Numbered from the stretch's first letter, positions 7,423 to 17,800 are shown. The stretch is 64,000 bases of DNA from VFZN01 sp963709325 (GCA_963709325.1 CAVPVV010000003.1:1240001-1304000), one strand, 5' to 3'. The notes: generated by a model not told the origin, from the letters alone. Translations and numbers: made by a program.

Positions 7423-8805
7423 TCAGCTCCCGAGGCCGAACGACACGTACTTCATGTCGAGGTACTCCTCGATGCCCCAGACACCGCCTTCACGTCCGAC
7501 GCCCGACATCTTCATGCCGCCGAACGGCGCTTGTGCAGTGGACGGAATACCGTCGTTGACGCCGACGATGCCGTAATCCAGCGCTTCGGCGACGCGGAAG
7601 GCGCGGGAGAGGTCGCGCGTCCAGAGGTAGGCGGCAAGCCCGAACGGGGTGTCGTTGGCCTGGCGCACGGCGTCGCTGTCATCGGTGAACGGCACGATCG
7701 GCGCCACCGGCCCGAACGTCTCCTCCTCGAGCAGCCGCATCCCGCGTTTTACCGACGTCAGGACCGTTGGCCTGAAGATCAAGCCTTCACCGGCGCCGCC
7801 GCCGACGACCGCCTTCGCGCCCTTGCGCAGGGCGTCGTCCACGTGGGCGCGGACCTTGGCCAGGCCCTGCGCGTCGACCAGCGGACCGACCTGGGTGGCC
7901 GGATCCATCGGATCGCCAACCTTGAGCCCGGAGGTGGCGGCCGCGAACTTCTCGACGAAGCGATCGTGGATGTCGGCGTGCACGTAGATCCGGTTCGCGC
8001 AGACGCAGGTCTGGCCGGCATTGCGGAACTTCGACGCGAACACTTCCTTGACGGCAGCATCGATGTCAGCGTCGCCGAACACCAGGAACGGCGCGTGGCC
8101 GCCCAGTTCCAGGGACATCCGCTTCATCGTCTTCACCGCCTGGCCGGCGAGGAGCACGCCGATCTCGGTGCTGCCCGTGAAGCTCAGTTTCCGAATCGCC
8201 GGATCCTCGAAGAACACCCGCGACACCGCGGCCGGATCCGAGGCCGGCAGCACCTGGAAGACGTCGGGCGGGCCGCCCACCGCGGTCCAGAGCTCGGCGA
8301 GGCGGACTGCGGTCAACGGCGACTGCTCCGCCGGCTTGACGACCACCGTGCAGCCAGCGGCGAGCGCCGGCGCAGCCTTACGGGTGATCATCGCGGCCGG
8401 GAAATTCCACGGCGTCACCGCATACGCCGGTCCGACGGGTTGAGGCTGAACGAGGATGCGCTTGTGCGAAAACTGGCTCGGGACCGTCGTTCCGTAGACG
8501 CGCTTGGCTTCCTCGGCGTACCACTCGACGAACGAAACCGCGTAACGAACTTCGCCGCGCGCCTCGGTGATCGGCTTCCCCATTTCCTGCGTCATCGTGC
8601 GGCCGAGCTCGGCCTCCTCGGCCATCATCGCCGACGCCCATGCGCGCAGGGTGGCGGCACGCTCGTAGGCCGTGGTCTTGCGCCACGTGCCGAACGCCGT
8701 CACTGCGCGGGCGGCCGCGGCGCGGGCCTCGTCTGCGCCGTTGTCGGCGATCGATGCCACCGCGCTGCCGGTGGCCGGGTTCATCACTTCAAACGTCGCG
8801 CTCAT
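7423..8805 (-). CDS. gabD: NAD(P)-dependent succinate-semialdehyde dehydrogenase
   Basis: 460 residues in the aldehyde dehydrogenase superfamily. Visible motifs are LELGGHAPFLVF (catalytic Glu), GQTCVCANRIYV (catalytic Cys), FTGSTEIG (cofactor loop) and ETFGPVAPI. The GabD-like C-terminus GREGGVWGIEEYLDMKYV supports the succinate-semialdehyde subgroup. The ATG at 8805 is preceded by GAGGTGGAG and overlaps the decarboxylase stop by ATGA, so an earlier in-frame start is rejected. Coupled to a decarboxylase, it may oxidise the aldehyde that arises after amine transamination or oxidation. Exact substrate is inferred, not shown. Confidence 0.85.
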   Translation of the reverse strand: MSATFEVMNPATGSAVASIADNGADEARAAAARAVTAFGTWRKTTAYERAATLRAWASAMMAEEAELGRTMTQEMGKPITEARGEVRYAVSFVEWYAEEAKRVYGTTVPSQFSHKRILVQPQPVGPAYAVTPWNFPAAMITRKAAPALAAGCTVVVKPAEQSPLTAVRLAELWTAVGGPPDVFQVLPASDPAAVSRVFFEDPAIRKLSFTGSTEIGVLLAGQAVKTMKRMSLELGGHAPFLVFGDADIDAAVKEVFASKFRNAGQTCVCANRIYVHADIHDRFVEKFAAATSGLKVGDPMDPATQVGPLVDAQGLAKVRAHVDDALRKGAKAVVGGGAGEGLIFRPTVLTSVKRGMRLLEEETFGPVAPIVPFTDDSDAVRQANDTPFGLAAYLWTRDLSRAFRVAEALDYGIVGVNDGIPSTAQAPFGGMKMSGVGREGGVWGIEEYLDMKYVSFGLGS

Positions 8806-10214
8806 CGCTCCACCTCTTGCTGCATCATCGCCCACAACGCTTCGACGTGCGGGCGTTCAGTCGGTTCCGATCCAATCGAGACGCGGACCATCCAGCGGTC
8901 ATCGAGCATCGCCGGTGTCAGGTACGCGGCGCCGCTCTTGTTGAGGCGATCGCACCAGTCACGCGTGTGACGATCGAGCGCCTCGCCGCTCAGTCCATCC
9001 GGTTCATGCCGCACAGAGAGCGTCTGCAGCGGCACAGGCGCCAGCAGCCGCCAGTTCTTCGTCTCCCGTACCCGCTCGGCCAGCCACTGCGCGTTCGCGA
9101 TGTCACGACGCAGCCGTGACTGCAGGCCGCCGACGCCCTGCTCCCGCACGAGGAACCACAGCTTCAGGGCGCGGAACCGTCGCCCCAGCGGGATCCCCCA
9201 ATCGCGGTAGTTCGTCACCCTGCCATCTGCTGATGATTGCAGATAACTGGGGTTGGTGGACATCACGCGGACGAGGTGCTCCGGGTCCCTCACGAAATAG
9301 ACCGAGCAGTCGAACGCCGCCCCGAGCCACTTATGCGGATTGATGACAACCGAGTCCGCCTGCTCGACGCCGTCCCACATCCAGCGGCACTCGGGCAGGA
9401 CCATCGCCGAGCCGGCCATGGCCGCGTCCACGTGCAGCCAGAGCCCATGGCGCCCGGCCAGCCGCGCGATCGCGCTCACCGGGTCGAGCGAAGTGGTCGT
9501 CGTCGTGCCGGTCGTTGCGACGACCGCGCACGGGCGCAAGCCGCGGGAGAGGTCGTCCTGGATGGCCGCCTCGAGCGCGTCGGCCTTCATCGCGTACTCC
9601 TCGTCGTGCGGCACGTGGCGAACGTTCGCGCGGCCGAAGCCAGCCAGGAGTGCGGCTTTGTCCACGGAACTGTGCGCGTGCGCCGACGTGTAGACGACGA
9701 GCGGCTGTTGCTCGGCCTGGAGCCCGCCGCGACTGGCGCCGTACCGGGTGGCGCGCTCGCGCGCGCAGAGCAAAGCGATCAGGGTGCTCGTGGATGCCGT
9801 GTCCTGGATGACGCCGCTCCACCGGTCCGAGAGACCGACCATCTGGCGAAGCCAGCCGGTCGTGACCTCCTCCAGCTCGGTCAGGGCGGGACTCGACTGC
9901 CACGCCAGGCCGAGTACGCCGAGACCGGTGCTGAGGTAGTCGCCGAGCACGCTCGAGAGCGTCCCGTTACACGGGAAGTAGCCGAAGAAATGCGGGTGCT
10001 GCCAGTGCGTGAGCCCGGGCATGATCAGCGAGTCGAGATCGCGCAGGATCGCGTCTACGGATTCCGCGGCTGCGGGCGGCGCGATCGGGAAGCGAGCCCT
10101 CACCTCGCCCGGTTCGACCTGGGCCATCACCGGCCGCTCGGCCACGCGCGCGCGGTAGTCGGCGATGAAATCGATCACCGCGTAGCCGGCGCGGCGAAAC
10201 TCATCAGGGGTCAT
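8802..10214 (-). CDS. PLP-dependent group II decarboxylase (aromatic-L-amino-acid decarboxylase-like)
   Basis: 470 residues from MTPDEFRRAGYAVIDFIADY. The PLP lysine is in VVINPHKWLGAAFDCSVYFV, the HVDAAMAGSAMVLPECR segment binds the cofactor ring, and LTHWQHPHFFGYFPCNGT is the typical substrate-pocket start of tyrosine/tryptophan decarboxylases. Glutamate decarboxylases look different here, so an aromatic amino acid is the likelier substrate. A much longer in-frame extension to 10901 is shadow sequence opposite another gene. The stop overlaps the next start, so it forms a two-gene operon with the aldehyde dehydrogenase. Confidence 0.85.
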   Translation of the reverse strand: MTPDEFRRAGYAVIDFIADYRARVAERPVMAQVEPGEVRARFPIAPPAAAESVDAILRDLDSLIMPGLTHWQHPHFFGYFPCNGTLSSVLGDYLSTGLGVLGLAWQSSPALTELEEVTTGWLRQMVGLSDRWSGVIQDTASTSTLIALLCARERATRYGASRGGLQAEQQPLVVYTSAHAHSSVDKAALLAGFGRANVRHVPHDEEYAMKADALEAAIQDDLSRGLRPCAVVATTGTTTTTSLDPVSAIARLAGRHGLWLHVDAAMAGSAMVLPECRWMWDGVEQADSVVINPHKWLGAAFDCSVYFVRDPEHLVRVMSTNPSYLQSSADGRVTNYRDWGIPLGRRFRALKLWFLVREQGVGGLQSRLRRDIANAQWLAERVRETKNWRLLAPVPLQTLSVRHEPDGLSGEALDRHTRDWCDRLNKSGAAYLTPAMLDDRWMVRVSIGSEPTERPHVEALWAMMQQEVER

Positions 10215-10227
10215 TCCGGGATCATAA

Positions 10228-10266
10228 GGTCTTGGGGTCTCGAGGTCTGCGGTCTGGGGTCTTGCT
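10228..10266. repeat. GGTCTTGGGGTCT word repeat
   Basis: Short imperfect tandem copies of GGTCT(T/G)GGGTCT just upstream of the decarboxylase and before the promoter region of the gene at 10323. TTAGGAT at 10271-10277 may be a -10 box for that gene. Confidence 0.45.
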
Positions 10267-10322
10267 TGCGTTAGGATCGCTCGGTCCGGTGCACCCACCA
10301 GGCCGGGCAGGAGGACAGGACC

Positions 10323-10979
10323 GTGAAGCATGTGATGTGGACGGTGGCCGCGGCTGTCGTGATGGCGGCGGGGGCGCACGGGCTGAGCGCGCAAGGCGCG
10401 GCTCAGGCCGATCCCCGGATGAGCTTTTTCATCACGAGCGTCGGCTCGGGCAATGGCGCCAATCTCGGGGGCCTTGCCGGTGCGGACGCGCATTGCCAGA
10501 ACCTCGCTAAAGCCGTCGGCGCCGGCAACAAGCAGTGGCACGCGTACTTGAGCACTCAGGGCCCGAACGCGGTGAACGCGAAGGACCGCATCGGGACCGG
10601 ACCGTGGTTCAACTCGAAGGGCGTGCAGATCGCGGCCAGCGTCGCCGACCTGCACTCCGACAAGAACAACCTGACCAAGGAAACGCAGCTCACCGAGAAG
10701 GCAACGGTCGTGAACGGCCGCGGCGACACGCCGAATACGCACGATATCCTGACCGGCTCGAACCTCGATGGCACCGCGTTCCCGGCCGGCGAGGATCACA
10801 CCTGCAACAACTGGACGAGCCAGACCGAGGGCTCGGCCAACATGGGCCACCACGATCGCCAGGGCGGCGGCGCCAACCCGAACTCGTGGAACAACGCACA
10901 CCCGTCGAAGGGCTGCAGCCAGCAGAACCTGATTGCCACCGGCGGCAACGGCCTCTTCTACTGCTTCGCGGTGAAGTAG
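10323..10979 (+). CDS. secreted protein, DUF1554-like (C-type-lectin/endostatin-like) fold
   Basis: 218 residues with a signal peptide (residues 1-27, ending at LSAQ). The mature part starts FFITSVGSGNGANLGGLAGA and continues with ADAHCQ, WHAYLST, VNAKDRIG, TCNNWTS and a final GLFYCFAVK; this series of short blocks resembles DUF1554-type secreted domains, which have a lectin-like fold. Four cysteines (near positions 59, 161, 199 and 214) could form two disulfides. Start: GTG at 10323 follows AGGAGG by about eight bases. No function is known; the protein is probably periplasmic or extracellular. Confidence 0.55.
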   Translation: MKHVMWTVAAAVVMAAGAHGLSAQGAAQADPRMSFFITSVGSGNGANLGGLAGADAHCQNLAKAVGAGNKQWHAYLSTQGPNAVNAKDRIGTGPWFNSKGVQIAASVADLHSDKNNLTKETQLTEKATVVNGRGDTPNTHDILTGSNLDGTAFPAGEDHTCNNWTSQTEGSANMGHHDRQGGGANPNSWNNAHPSKGCSQQNLIATGGNGLFYCFAVK

Positions 10980-11086
10980 GGGCCTGGGGCCCGGGGCCTG
11001 GGGCTTGAGGCAACCTCAACACCCAGGTCCCCGGCTCCGGTTCAGCGCTTTCCAAGCCCCAAGCCCCAGGTCCCCAAGCCCCGCGC
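10979..11086. repeat. GGGGCCTGGGG inverted word repeat
   Basis: Tandem GGGGCCTGGGGCCC-type words on the left side face CCAAGCCCCAAGCCCCAGG words on the right, giving a long imperfect hairpin between two convergent genes. Probably acts as a two-way terminator. Confidence 0.6.
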
Positions 11087-11089
11087 GCC

Positions 11090-12949
11090 TCAGCGTCCGT
11101 CCAGCTTCTTCAACCCCGCCGCAACTTCCGCCAGCTTCACGAACTCCGCGCGATCGCCGTTGGGATCGGCGCCCCTGAACTGACGGGCCCGCGCGATCAG
11201 CCGATCGAACGACGCGTCCGGCGCGTTCGGCGAATCACGAAGCAGCAAGCCAAGCTCCGCCACCGCCGACGCAAATCCCAGGTTGGCGCCGAGCGGCTCG
11301 ACGCGATTCCGAATCACCGCCGAGACGAGCTCGCTGCGATTCCCATCGGGGGCCTTGTAGCGGAGCTTCACTGTCAACAGCTCCGCAGCCGAGCCCGGCG
11401 GCACGGACGGCTTTGGGTTGGGCTGGTACTTGAGCGGATCCACGGCTGGCCGGTCCGACTCGGCGCCGATCGGCACGATCTCGTAGATGGCCGTGACGGT
11501 ATGGCCCGCGCCGATCTCTCCGGCGTCCTTGCGATCGTCGTTGAAGTCCTCGTTCTGGAGCAGGCGGTTCTCGTAGCCAACCAGGCGATACGCGCTGACC
11601 GCCGCCGGGTTGAACTCCACCTGGATCTTCACGTCCTTGGCGATGGTCACCAGGGTGCTTCCCGCCTCGCGCACCAGCACCTTGTTGGCCTCCTGCACCG
11701 AGTCCAGGTAAGAGTAGTTGCCGTTCCCCTTGTCGGCCAGCAGCTCCATCGTCGAGTCCTGCAGGTTCCCTTCGCCGACGCCGAGCACCGACAGGAAGAC
11801 GCCGCTCTTCCGCTCGCGCTCGATCAAGCGGAGCAGATCCTCGTGGCTGGTCACGCCGACGTTGAAGTCCCCGTCGGTGGCGAGGATCACGCGGTTGATG
11901 CCGCTGCGGTCGAAGTGCTCGCGCGCGGTCGCGTAGGCGAGTTGGATGCCGGCCGCGCCGTTGGTCGAACCGGCGGCGTGGAGGCCGGCAATGGCACGAT
12001 GAATCTCCGATTTCCGATCGCCCGGAGTCGGCGGCAGCACCAGTCCGCTCGCGCCGGCGTAGGCGACGATCGCCACCCGATCCTGAGGGCGAAGCGTGTC
12101 GGTCAGCATCCGCATCGACGCCTGCACCAGCGGCAGCTTGTCCTGCGGCTGCATCGACCCGGACACATCGAGCAGGAACACTAGGTTGCGCGGCGGCGTC
12201 TCGCCCGCCGGCAGGGCGCGGGATTGCAGCCCGACCAGCGCGAGGTGATGCGAGGGATTCCACAGGCACGCGGCCAGCTCGGTCGACACAGAAAATGGCT
12301 GCCCCGGGGGAGGTTCGCGATAGTCGAACCGGAAGTAGTTGACGAACTCCTCGATGCGGACAGCGTCCGCGGGCGGGAGGTTGCCGTTGGTCAGGAACCG
12401 GCGCATGTTGGCGTAGGATGCCGTGTCCACGTCAATCGAAAACGTGGATAGCGGCTCCGCGGCAACGCGGCGGAACGGGTTCTCGGTAATCGGCGCGTAA
12501 CCCTCGCGCGATGTTCTTGCACCCCGCCACGCCGCACCGTCGACTCCTGTGCGATAGGTCGGAATCTGGGCGGCCGATCGCCGGCCCCTCCTCCCGCGAG
12601 GCGACTCGCCCGTCACGGTTACCGTCTCGGTCAGGGCCGCCACTTCGATCGTCGGCGACCATGTGACAGCCGAGCCGTTTGTGATGTCCACGTCCGTCTG
12701 CACCGTCGTGAATCCCGCCAATTCGGCGGTGACGGTGTAACGGCCCGTCTGCAGGGCGATGAACGTGTAGCGCCCACGCTCGTCAGTAACCGTTGACGCG
12801 CGCTGCGGTCCCGTCGCGGTGACGGTGACACCGGGGAGCACCGCGCCGCCAGCATCGGTGATGACACCTGACAGTCGGCCGGTGGCCGCCACTGTCAGCT
12901 GCGTGAGCAATACCGCGACGAGCAGAGCCAGTCCAATGCGCATGCGCAT
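11090..12949 (-). CDS. VWA-domain protein with carboxypeptidase-regulatory-like N-terminal domain (YfbK-like)
   Basis: 619 residues: signal peptide (1-21), a carboxypeptidase-regulatory-like beta domain (about 23-115, GRLSGVITDAGGAVLPGVTV), a linker rich in Arg/Pro, the YfbK-type N-domain (FSIDVDTASYANMRRFLTNG), a von Willebrand A domain with the MIDAS motif DVSGSM (near 250) and ATDGDFNVG, and a C-terminal DUF3520-like part. The YfbK proteins are secreted or surface-exposed and bind unknown partners through the metal site. Adding a regulatory-like domain in front of YfbK is common in Acidobacteriota. It has its own transcript; the gene upstream ends 137 bases away. Confidence 0.85.
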   Translation of the reverse strand: MRMRIGLALLVAVLLTQLTVAATGRLSGVITDAGGAVLPGVTVTATGPQRASTVTDERGRYTFIALQTGRYTVTAELAGFTTVQTDVDITNGSAVTWSPTIEVAALTETVTVTGESPRGRRGRRSAAQIPTYRTGVDGAAWRGARTSREGYAPITENPFRRVAAEPLSTFSIDVDTASYANMRRFLTNGNLPPADAVRIEEFVNYFRFDYREPPPGQPFSVSTELAACLWNPSHHLALVGLQSRALPAGETPPRNLVFLLDVSGSMQPQDKLPLVQASMRMLTDTLRPQDRVAIVAYAGASGLVLPPTPGDRKSEIHRAIAGLHAAGSTNGAAGIQLAYATAREHFDRSGINRVILATDGDFNVGVTSHEDLLRLIERERKSGVFLSVLGVGEGNLQDSTMELLADKGNGNYSYLDSVQEANKVLVREAGSTLVTIAKDVKIQVEFNPAAVSAYRLVGYENRLLQNEDFNDDRKDAGEIGAGHTVTAIYEIVPIGAESDRPAVDPLKYQPNPKPSVPPGSAAELLTVKLRYKAPDGNRSELVSAVIRNRVEPLGANLGFASAVAELGLLLRDSPNAPDASFDRLIARARQFRGADPNGDRAEFVKLAEVAAGLKKLDGR

Positions 12950-13086
12950 GACTCACCCTCCAGGCAGGCGGTGGACGGATGAGCAAAGCGCGTGCCCGCG
13001 CGATCGGCGTCTTTTCCCTTTAGACACCGAGCGCGGGTAATTGGCGGTCTGGTGTTATTGGATCGCGGCTGACCGGATACTTGGAG

Positions 13087-13497
13087 TTACTTCGTCTCTT
13101 CCCACTGCACATCGGGCCGCGATTTCAACGCCGTAACCTCGATCTCGATCCTCATGCGCGGATCCGCCAGGCCGGCCTCAATCATCGTGGCAGCCGGCCG
13201 GACGTCGGCAAAGGCGCGACGAAGCACGGGCCAGCACTTCGGAAAGTCGGCCGCATGGGGAAGGATGTAGTGCACGCGCACGATGTCGGCCAGCGTGGCG
13301 CCAGCCTCGCTCAGCGCGTGCTCGATGTTCCTGATCGTCTGCTCGGCTTGCGCCGCCACATCGTCCTCAATGGTCATGGTGGCGTAATTGAACCCGGTCG
13401 TGCCCGAGACGAACACCCAATCGCCGGCAACGACCGCGCGTGAGTACCCGATCTCCTGCTCGAACGTGGATCCCGAACTGATTAGACGTCTCTCCAT
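13087..13497 (-). CDS. ridA: RidA/YjgF-family protein
   Basis: 136 residues, the usual size for this family. Conserved positions are SGTTGFNY, the RNIEHALSEAGATLADIV helix and PAATMIEAGLADPRMRIEIE, although the standard R-P-A motif arginine falls at VRPAAT. RidA enzymes hydrolyse reactive 2-aminoacrylate-type imines to keto acids and ammonia and so protect PLP enzymes; some members bind other small molecules. The gene follows the serine hydrolase by six bases, so the two are co-transcribed, with the hydrolase first. Confidence 0.85.
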   Translation of the reverse strand: MERRLISSGSTFEQEIGYSRAVVAGDWVFVSGTTGFNYATMTIEDDVAAQAEQTIRNIEHALSEAGATLADIVRVHYILPHAADFPKCWPVLRRAFADVRPAATMIEAGLADPRMRIEIEVTALKSRPDVQWEETK

Positions 13498-13503
13498 CGC
13501 GCC

Positions 13504-14787
13504 TCAGTAGACGATGGCCTGGTGGACCAGCGTCTGGAATTTGGACCGGATGTCCGTGGAGTTGGGGAGCTGGTTGAGCATCAGCGCAAGCACGAGCCGC
13601 GCCGACGGATCGACCCGATAGACAGAGCCGTACGCGCCGCCCCACCCGTACGCGCCGACCGGATCGAGCCCGTTGCCGCCAACGTGCTCGGTCGTCTCGA
13701 ATGCCAGGCTGAATCCGAGCTCCACGCCGTGCAGCATTCCAGACTGGTTGTGGGTCATCAGCGCCACCGTTCGCGGCGCCAGCAGCCGCACGTCACCGAT
13801 GGCGCCGTCGCCGCGCACCATCTCGAGGAACCGCGTGTAGTCGCGTGCGGTCGAGACCAGCCCGGCGCCGCCCGCGAAGTTCCGGCGCGGCCCGTTGACG
13901 TAATGACCCTGCCCGCGCGCGCCGTCCGGTGCCCTGACGAGCAGGTCATCCTTGGTGTTGGCATAAACGGTGACGAGCCGGTCCTTCTTGTCCTGCGGCA
14001 CGAAGAAGAAGGTGTCCTTCATGCCGAGCGGTTCGAAGATGCGCGTCTGGAAGAACCGGTCGAGCGGCATGCCGGAGGCGCGCTCCACCACACACCCGAG
14101 GATGTCGGTGTTGTAGCCGTAGACCCAGGCCTCGCCGGGCTGCGCCACGAACGGCAGCGAGGCGAGCCGCTCCATCGAGTCGCAGACCGGTTCGTCCTTG
14201 TCCGCCAGGTACCAGCCGTAGCCGGCAGCGGGCCCGAGCGCCTTGCTCTCGTACATCTCCCCGACCTCTTCGCTGACGCCGTACGAGATCCCGGCCGTGT
14301 GCGTCAGCAAGTCCTTGATCGCAATCGGCCGCTTCGCCGGACGGATCTGCGTCCCGCCGTCTTCGAGACGGGTGATGACCCTGGTTTTCTCATACGCGGG
14401 GATGAAGCGGCTGACCGGGTCCATCAGCCCGATCCGCCCCTCCTCCATCAGCATCAACACGGCGACGCTGGTGATCGCCTTGGTCTGCGACGCGATCCGG
14501 AAGAGGCTGTCGGTCGTCATCTTCACGCCGGCCTCTTTGTCGCGCCAGCCGAAGGCCTTGTCGTACACCGGCTTCCCGTCCTGCAGCACGAGCGCGACCG
14601 CGCCGGCGATCTGGTTCTTGTCCACGAACTCCTGCAGCACCGGATCGAGCCGGGCCAGGCGGCCGGCGTCGACCCGGAGCGGACGCATCGACGGCGCCGC
14701 AGGCGCCGCCGACTGGGCCATCGGCGCGGCGGCCAGGAGCGCGAGAGCAGCAGAGAGTGTCAGCGACAGACGGCAGGTGTGACGCAT
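13504..14787 (-). CDS. Serine hydrolase, class C beta-lactamase/EstB-like
   Basis: 427 residues with a signal peptide (1-26). The active-site serine and lysine are in RIASQTKAITSVAVLM (SxxK as SQTK, near residue 91), the YxN tyrosine in VYGYNTDILG, and a late Gly-rich AYGWGGAYGS block where the KTG-type motif sits in class C enzymes. These periplasmic proteins act as esterases, DD-peptidases or beta-lactamases; the precise role is not clear. A TAGATT box at 14797-14802 on this strand would start transcription only a few bases before the ATG. It leads a two-gene unit with RidA. Confidence 0.8.
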   Translation of the reverse strand: MRHTCRLSLTLSAALALLAAAPMAQSAAPAAPSMRPLRVDAGRLARLDPVLQEFVDKNQIAGAVALVLQDGKPVYDKAFGWRDKEAGVKMTTDSLFRIASQTKAITSVAVLMLMEEGRIGLMDPVSRFIPAYEKTRVITRLEDGGTQIRPAKRPIAIKDLLTHTAGISYGVSEEVGEMYESKALGPAAGYGWYLADKDEPVCDSMERLASLPFVAQPGEAWVYGYNTDILGCVVERASGMPLDRFFQTRIFEPLGMKDTFFFVPQDKKDRLVTVYANTKDDLLVRAPDGARGQGHYVNGPRRNFAGGAGLVSTARDYTRFLEMVRGDGAIGDVRLLAPRTVALMTHNQSGMLHGVELGFSLAFETTEHVGGNGLDPVGAYGWGGAYGSVYRVDPSARLVLALMLNQLPNSTDIRSKFQTLVHQAIVY

Positions 14788-14832
14788 GGCGGGGCTAATC
14801 TACCAGCGAACCGGGCGTTCGGTGCGCTTGGA

Positions 14833-14838
14833 TACAAT
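14833..14838 (+). promoter_or_regulatory. -10 box TACAAT for the propeller-amidohydrolase gene
   Basis: TACAAT lies 21 bases before the ATG at 14859, with GAGGAGG (about 14848-14854) between them. This is a normal leadered promoter, divergent from the serine hydrolase gene. Confidence 0.5.
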
Positions 14839-14858
14839 CCACCCGTCGAGGAGGCCCG

Positions 14859-17800
14859 ATGTCACGTGTTCACCTGCTGCTGTTGTCGGCCCTGGTGCTC
14901 GGCGGTACGCAGCCGTTCGCGCAACAGGGAGCGGCCGGGCAAAACCAGGAGCCGCGCGCGGATACGGCGAAACCCGAGTCGCTGGTGCTTTCGACCGGCG
15001 AAACGCTGGAGTTCACGACCGACGAAGTGACATGGCCGTCCGTGGACGTGTCGCCGGACGGTCGCACGCTCGTCTTCGACGTTCTCGGCGACCTCTACAC
15101 GCTGCCGATCGACGGCGGCACGGCGACCCGCATCATCGGCGGTCTCTCCTTCGAGAGCCAGCCGCGCTATTCGCCCGACGGCAAGCAGATCGCGTTTCTG
15201 AGCGACCGCACCGGCGTGGAGAACCTGTGGATCGCCGACGCTGACGGCAGCAACCCGCGCCCGGTGAGCAAGGACGGCCTGACCCGCGATCGCCCGCAGA
15301 TCATGGCTTCTCCAAGCTGGACGCCCGACGCTCAATACATCGTCGTCTCGAAATCGAGGTCGCCGGATCCGGGCACCTTCTGGCTCTTCCTGTACCACCG
15401 CGACGGCGGGAACGGCGTGCGGATTGGCGCAGCGCCGCCGCCTCAACCCGGACCCGACACGCAGGGACCGCCGCCACCACCTGCGCCGAATCGAATCGGC
15501 GCGGTGGTCTCGCCCGATGGCCGCTATGTCTACTACGCGCAGCGTAGCGGCTCCTTCACTTACAACGCGCGATTCCCGCTCTGGCAGATTTATCGTCACG
15601 ATCGCGAAACCGGCGACGCCTCGCAGGTGACCAACGCACAGGGGAGCGCCATGCGGCCGCTGCTCTCGCCCGACGGCAAGTTCCTCGTCTACGGCACCCG
15701 CTACAAGACGGACACCGGGCTCCGCGTCCGCAATCTCGAGACCGGCGGGGAGCGGTGGCTGGTGCTGCCCGTGACGCGTGACGATCAGGAGTCACGCGCC
15801 TCGCGCGACACGCTGCCCGGCTACGCGTTCTTGCCCGATGGCAAGTCGCTCGTGGTGCCGATCGGCGGCAAGCTGCAGCGCGTCGATTTCGAGACCGGCG
15901 CGGCGCGTGTGATCCCGATGAGCGTCCCGGTGAAAGCCGAGATCGCGCCGCGCGTCTACACGCCGGTGCGGATGGATGATGGTGAGCGTGTGCGGGCGCG
16001 GCTGATCCGTTGGCCGGCGCTGTCGCCCGACAGCTCGCGGCTGGTGTTCAGCGCGATGAACCGCCTCTATATCGCCGACATGCCGAACGGCATGCCGCGA
16101 CTGCTCACCAGCGGTCCGCAGGGACCGAGCGAGCGCGGCGGAACGGCGCCGGAGGGCGAGTTCATGCCCTCATGGTCACCGGACGGGCAATCCATCGTCT
16201 ACGCCACGTGGACCAGCCGTGGCGGGCACATCAAACGCGTGCGCTCGACTGGCGGGGTGCCCGAGACGCTCACGCGATTCGAGGGTTACTACCTCGATCC
16301 GGTCGTCACGCCAGATGGCGCGAAGGTCGTGTTCCTGTCCGGCGCCGTCAGCGATCAGCTCTACTCGATCCTGCTCGACACGCCGCCAGAGGACGAGGCG
16401 AACCGGGAGCCGGACGCGATCGGGGAGATCGGCGGCATCAGCCCGCCGAACACGCTGGAGATCCGGTGGATCCCCGCCGCAGGCGGTGCCTCGACGCTCG
16501 TCGCCGCGGCCCAGAGCGGGCGGCAGCCGCACTTCCTGCAGAACAACTCGTCGCGCATCTACCTGAGTGGACCGCGCGGCCTGCAGTCGATCGACATCAG
16601 CGGCTACGACCGGCGCACGCTCCTGCGCGTCACCGGCTCGGGACCGGGGAACAACCCGCCTGCCGCCGACGAAATCCAGCTCTCGCCCGACGGCACGCGT
16701 GCATTCGTGTCGCTGCAGGGCAAGCATTTCGTGATTCCGGTCGCGAAGACCGGCCGCGAGACGCTCGAGGTCAAAATCCAGGGGCGCGGCGACACTACCA
16801 TGCCGGTCACGCGACTCTCACCGGAGGGCGGCGACTACCTGGGGTGGACCGGCGACGGCCAGCAGGTGACGTGGGCGATGGGGGCGCTCTTCTTCCGCCA
16901 GGCCGCCACCGGCAGCGGGGAGCCCGATCGGCACGAGATTGTCGTCGAGCGGCCGCGCGCGAAGCCGGCCGGTTCCGTGCTCCTGACCGGGGCTCGCATC
17001 ATCACGATGAAAGGCGACGAGGTGATCGCGCGCGGCGACGTGCTCGTGACCGGCAATCGGATCGCCGCGATCGGCGCGCGTGGGACCGTCCGTGCCACCG
17101 CCGGCACCCGCACCATCGACGTCGCCGGGACGACGATCATGCCCGGCTTCGTGGATGCGCACTCGCACATGTGGGCGCCGCGCGGGCTGCACCAGACCGA
17201 GGTGTGGCAGTACATGGCCAACCTCGCTTACGGCGTGACGACGACCCGCGATCCGCAGACGTCCACCCCGGACGTGTTCGCGTATGCCGACATGGTGGAC
17301 GCCGGGATGGTGCCAGGGCCGCGCATCTACGCGACCGGGCCGGGCATCTTCAGCACCTCGGGAATCGACGATCGCGACAGCGCCTTCCGCTACATGAAGC
17401 GCTACAAGGACGCGTATCACACCAACACGATCAAGCAGTACGTCGCCGGAGATCGCCTCGTCCGCCAGTGGCTGATCGAAGCCGCGAAGGAGTACGGCAT
17501 CACCGCGACCATCGAAGGCTCGCTCGACCTGAAGCTGAACTTGACACAGATGGCGGACGGCTATTCCGGCCAGGAGCACAGCCTTCCGATCATGCCGCTC
17601 TACAGGGACGTGGTGCAGTTCGTCACACGCACCAAGACGTTCTACACGCCGACGATTCTCGTCGCATACGGTGCGCCGTGGACCGAGAACTTCTACTTCG
17701 AAAGCGAGAGCACGACCCGCGATACCAAGCTGAAACGGTGGGTACCGGAGGAGCTGCTCGACACGATGATCAGGCGGCGGGCGCAGTGGTTCATTCCCGA

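Noticed and set aside
7531..8970. 479-codon open frame opposite the dehydrogenase gene
   Set aside because: Shadow of the gabD gene; composition is Arg/Gly/His-rich with no family match.
10215..10901. 687-base N-terminal extension of the decarboxylase frame
   Set aside because: It runs opposite the secreted DUF1554-like gene and lacks any decarboxylase similarity; the true start is 10214.
13522..15030. 500-codon open frame on the plus strand opposite the serine hydrolase
   Set aside because: It mirrors the minus-strand gene, is rich in Arg and Pro, and has no domain. High-GC third-position shadow.
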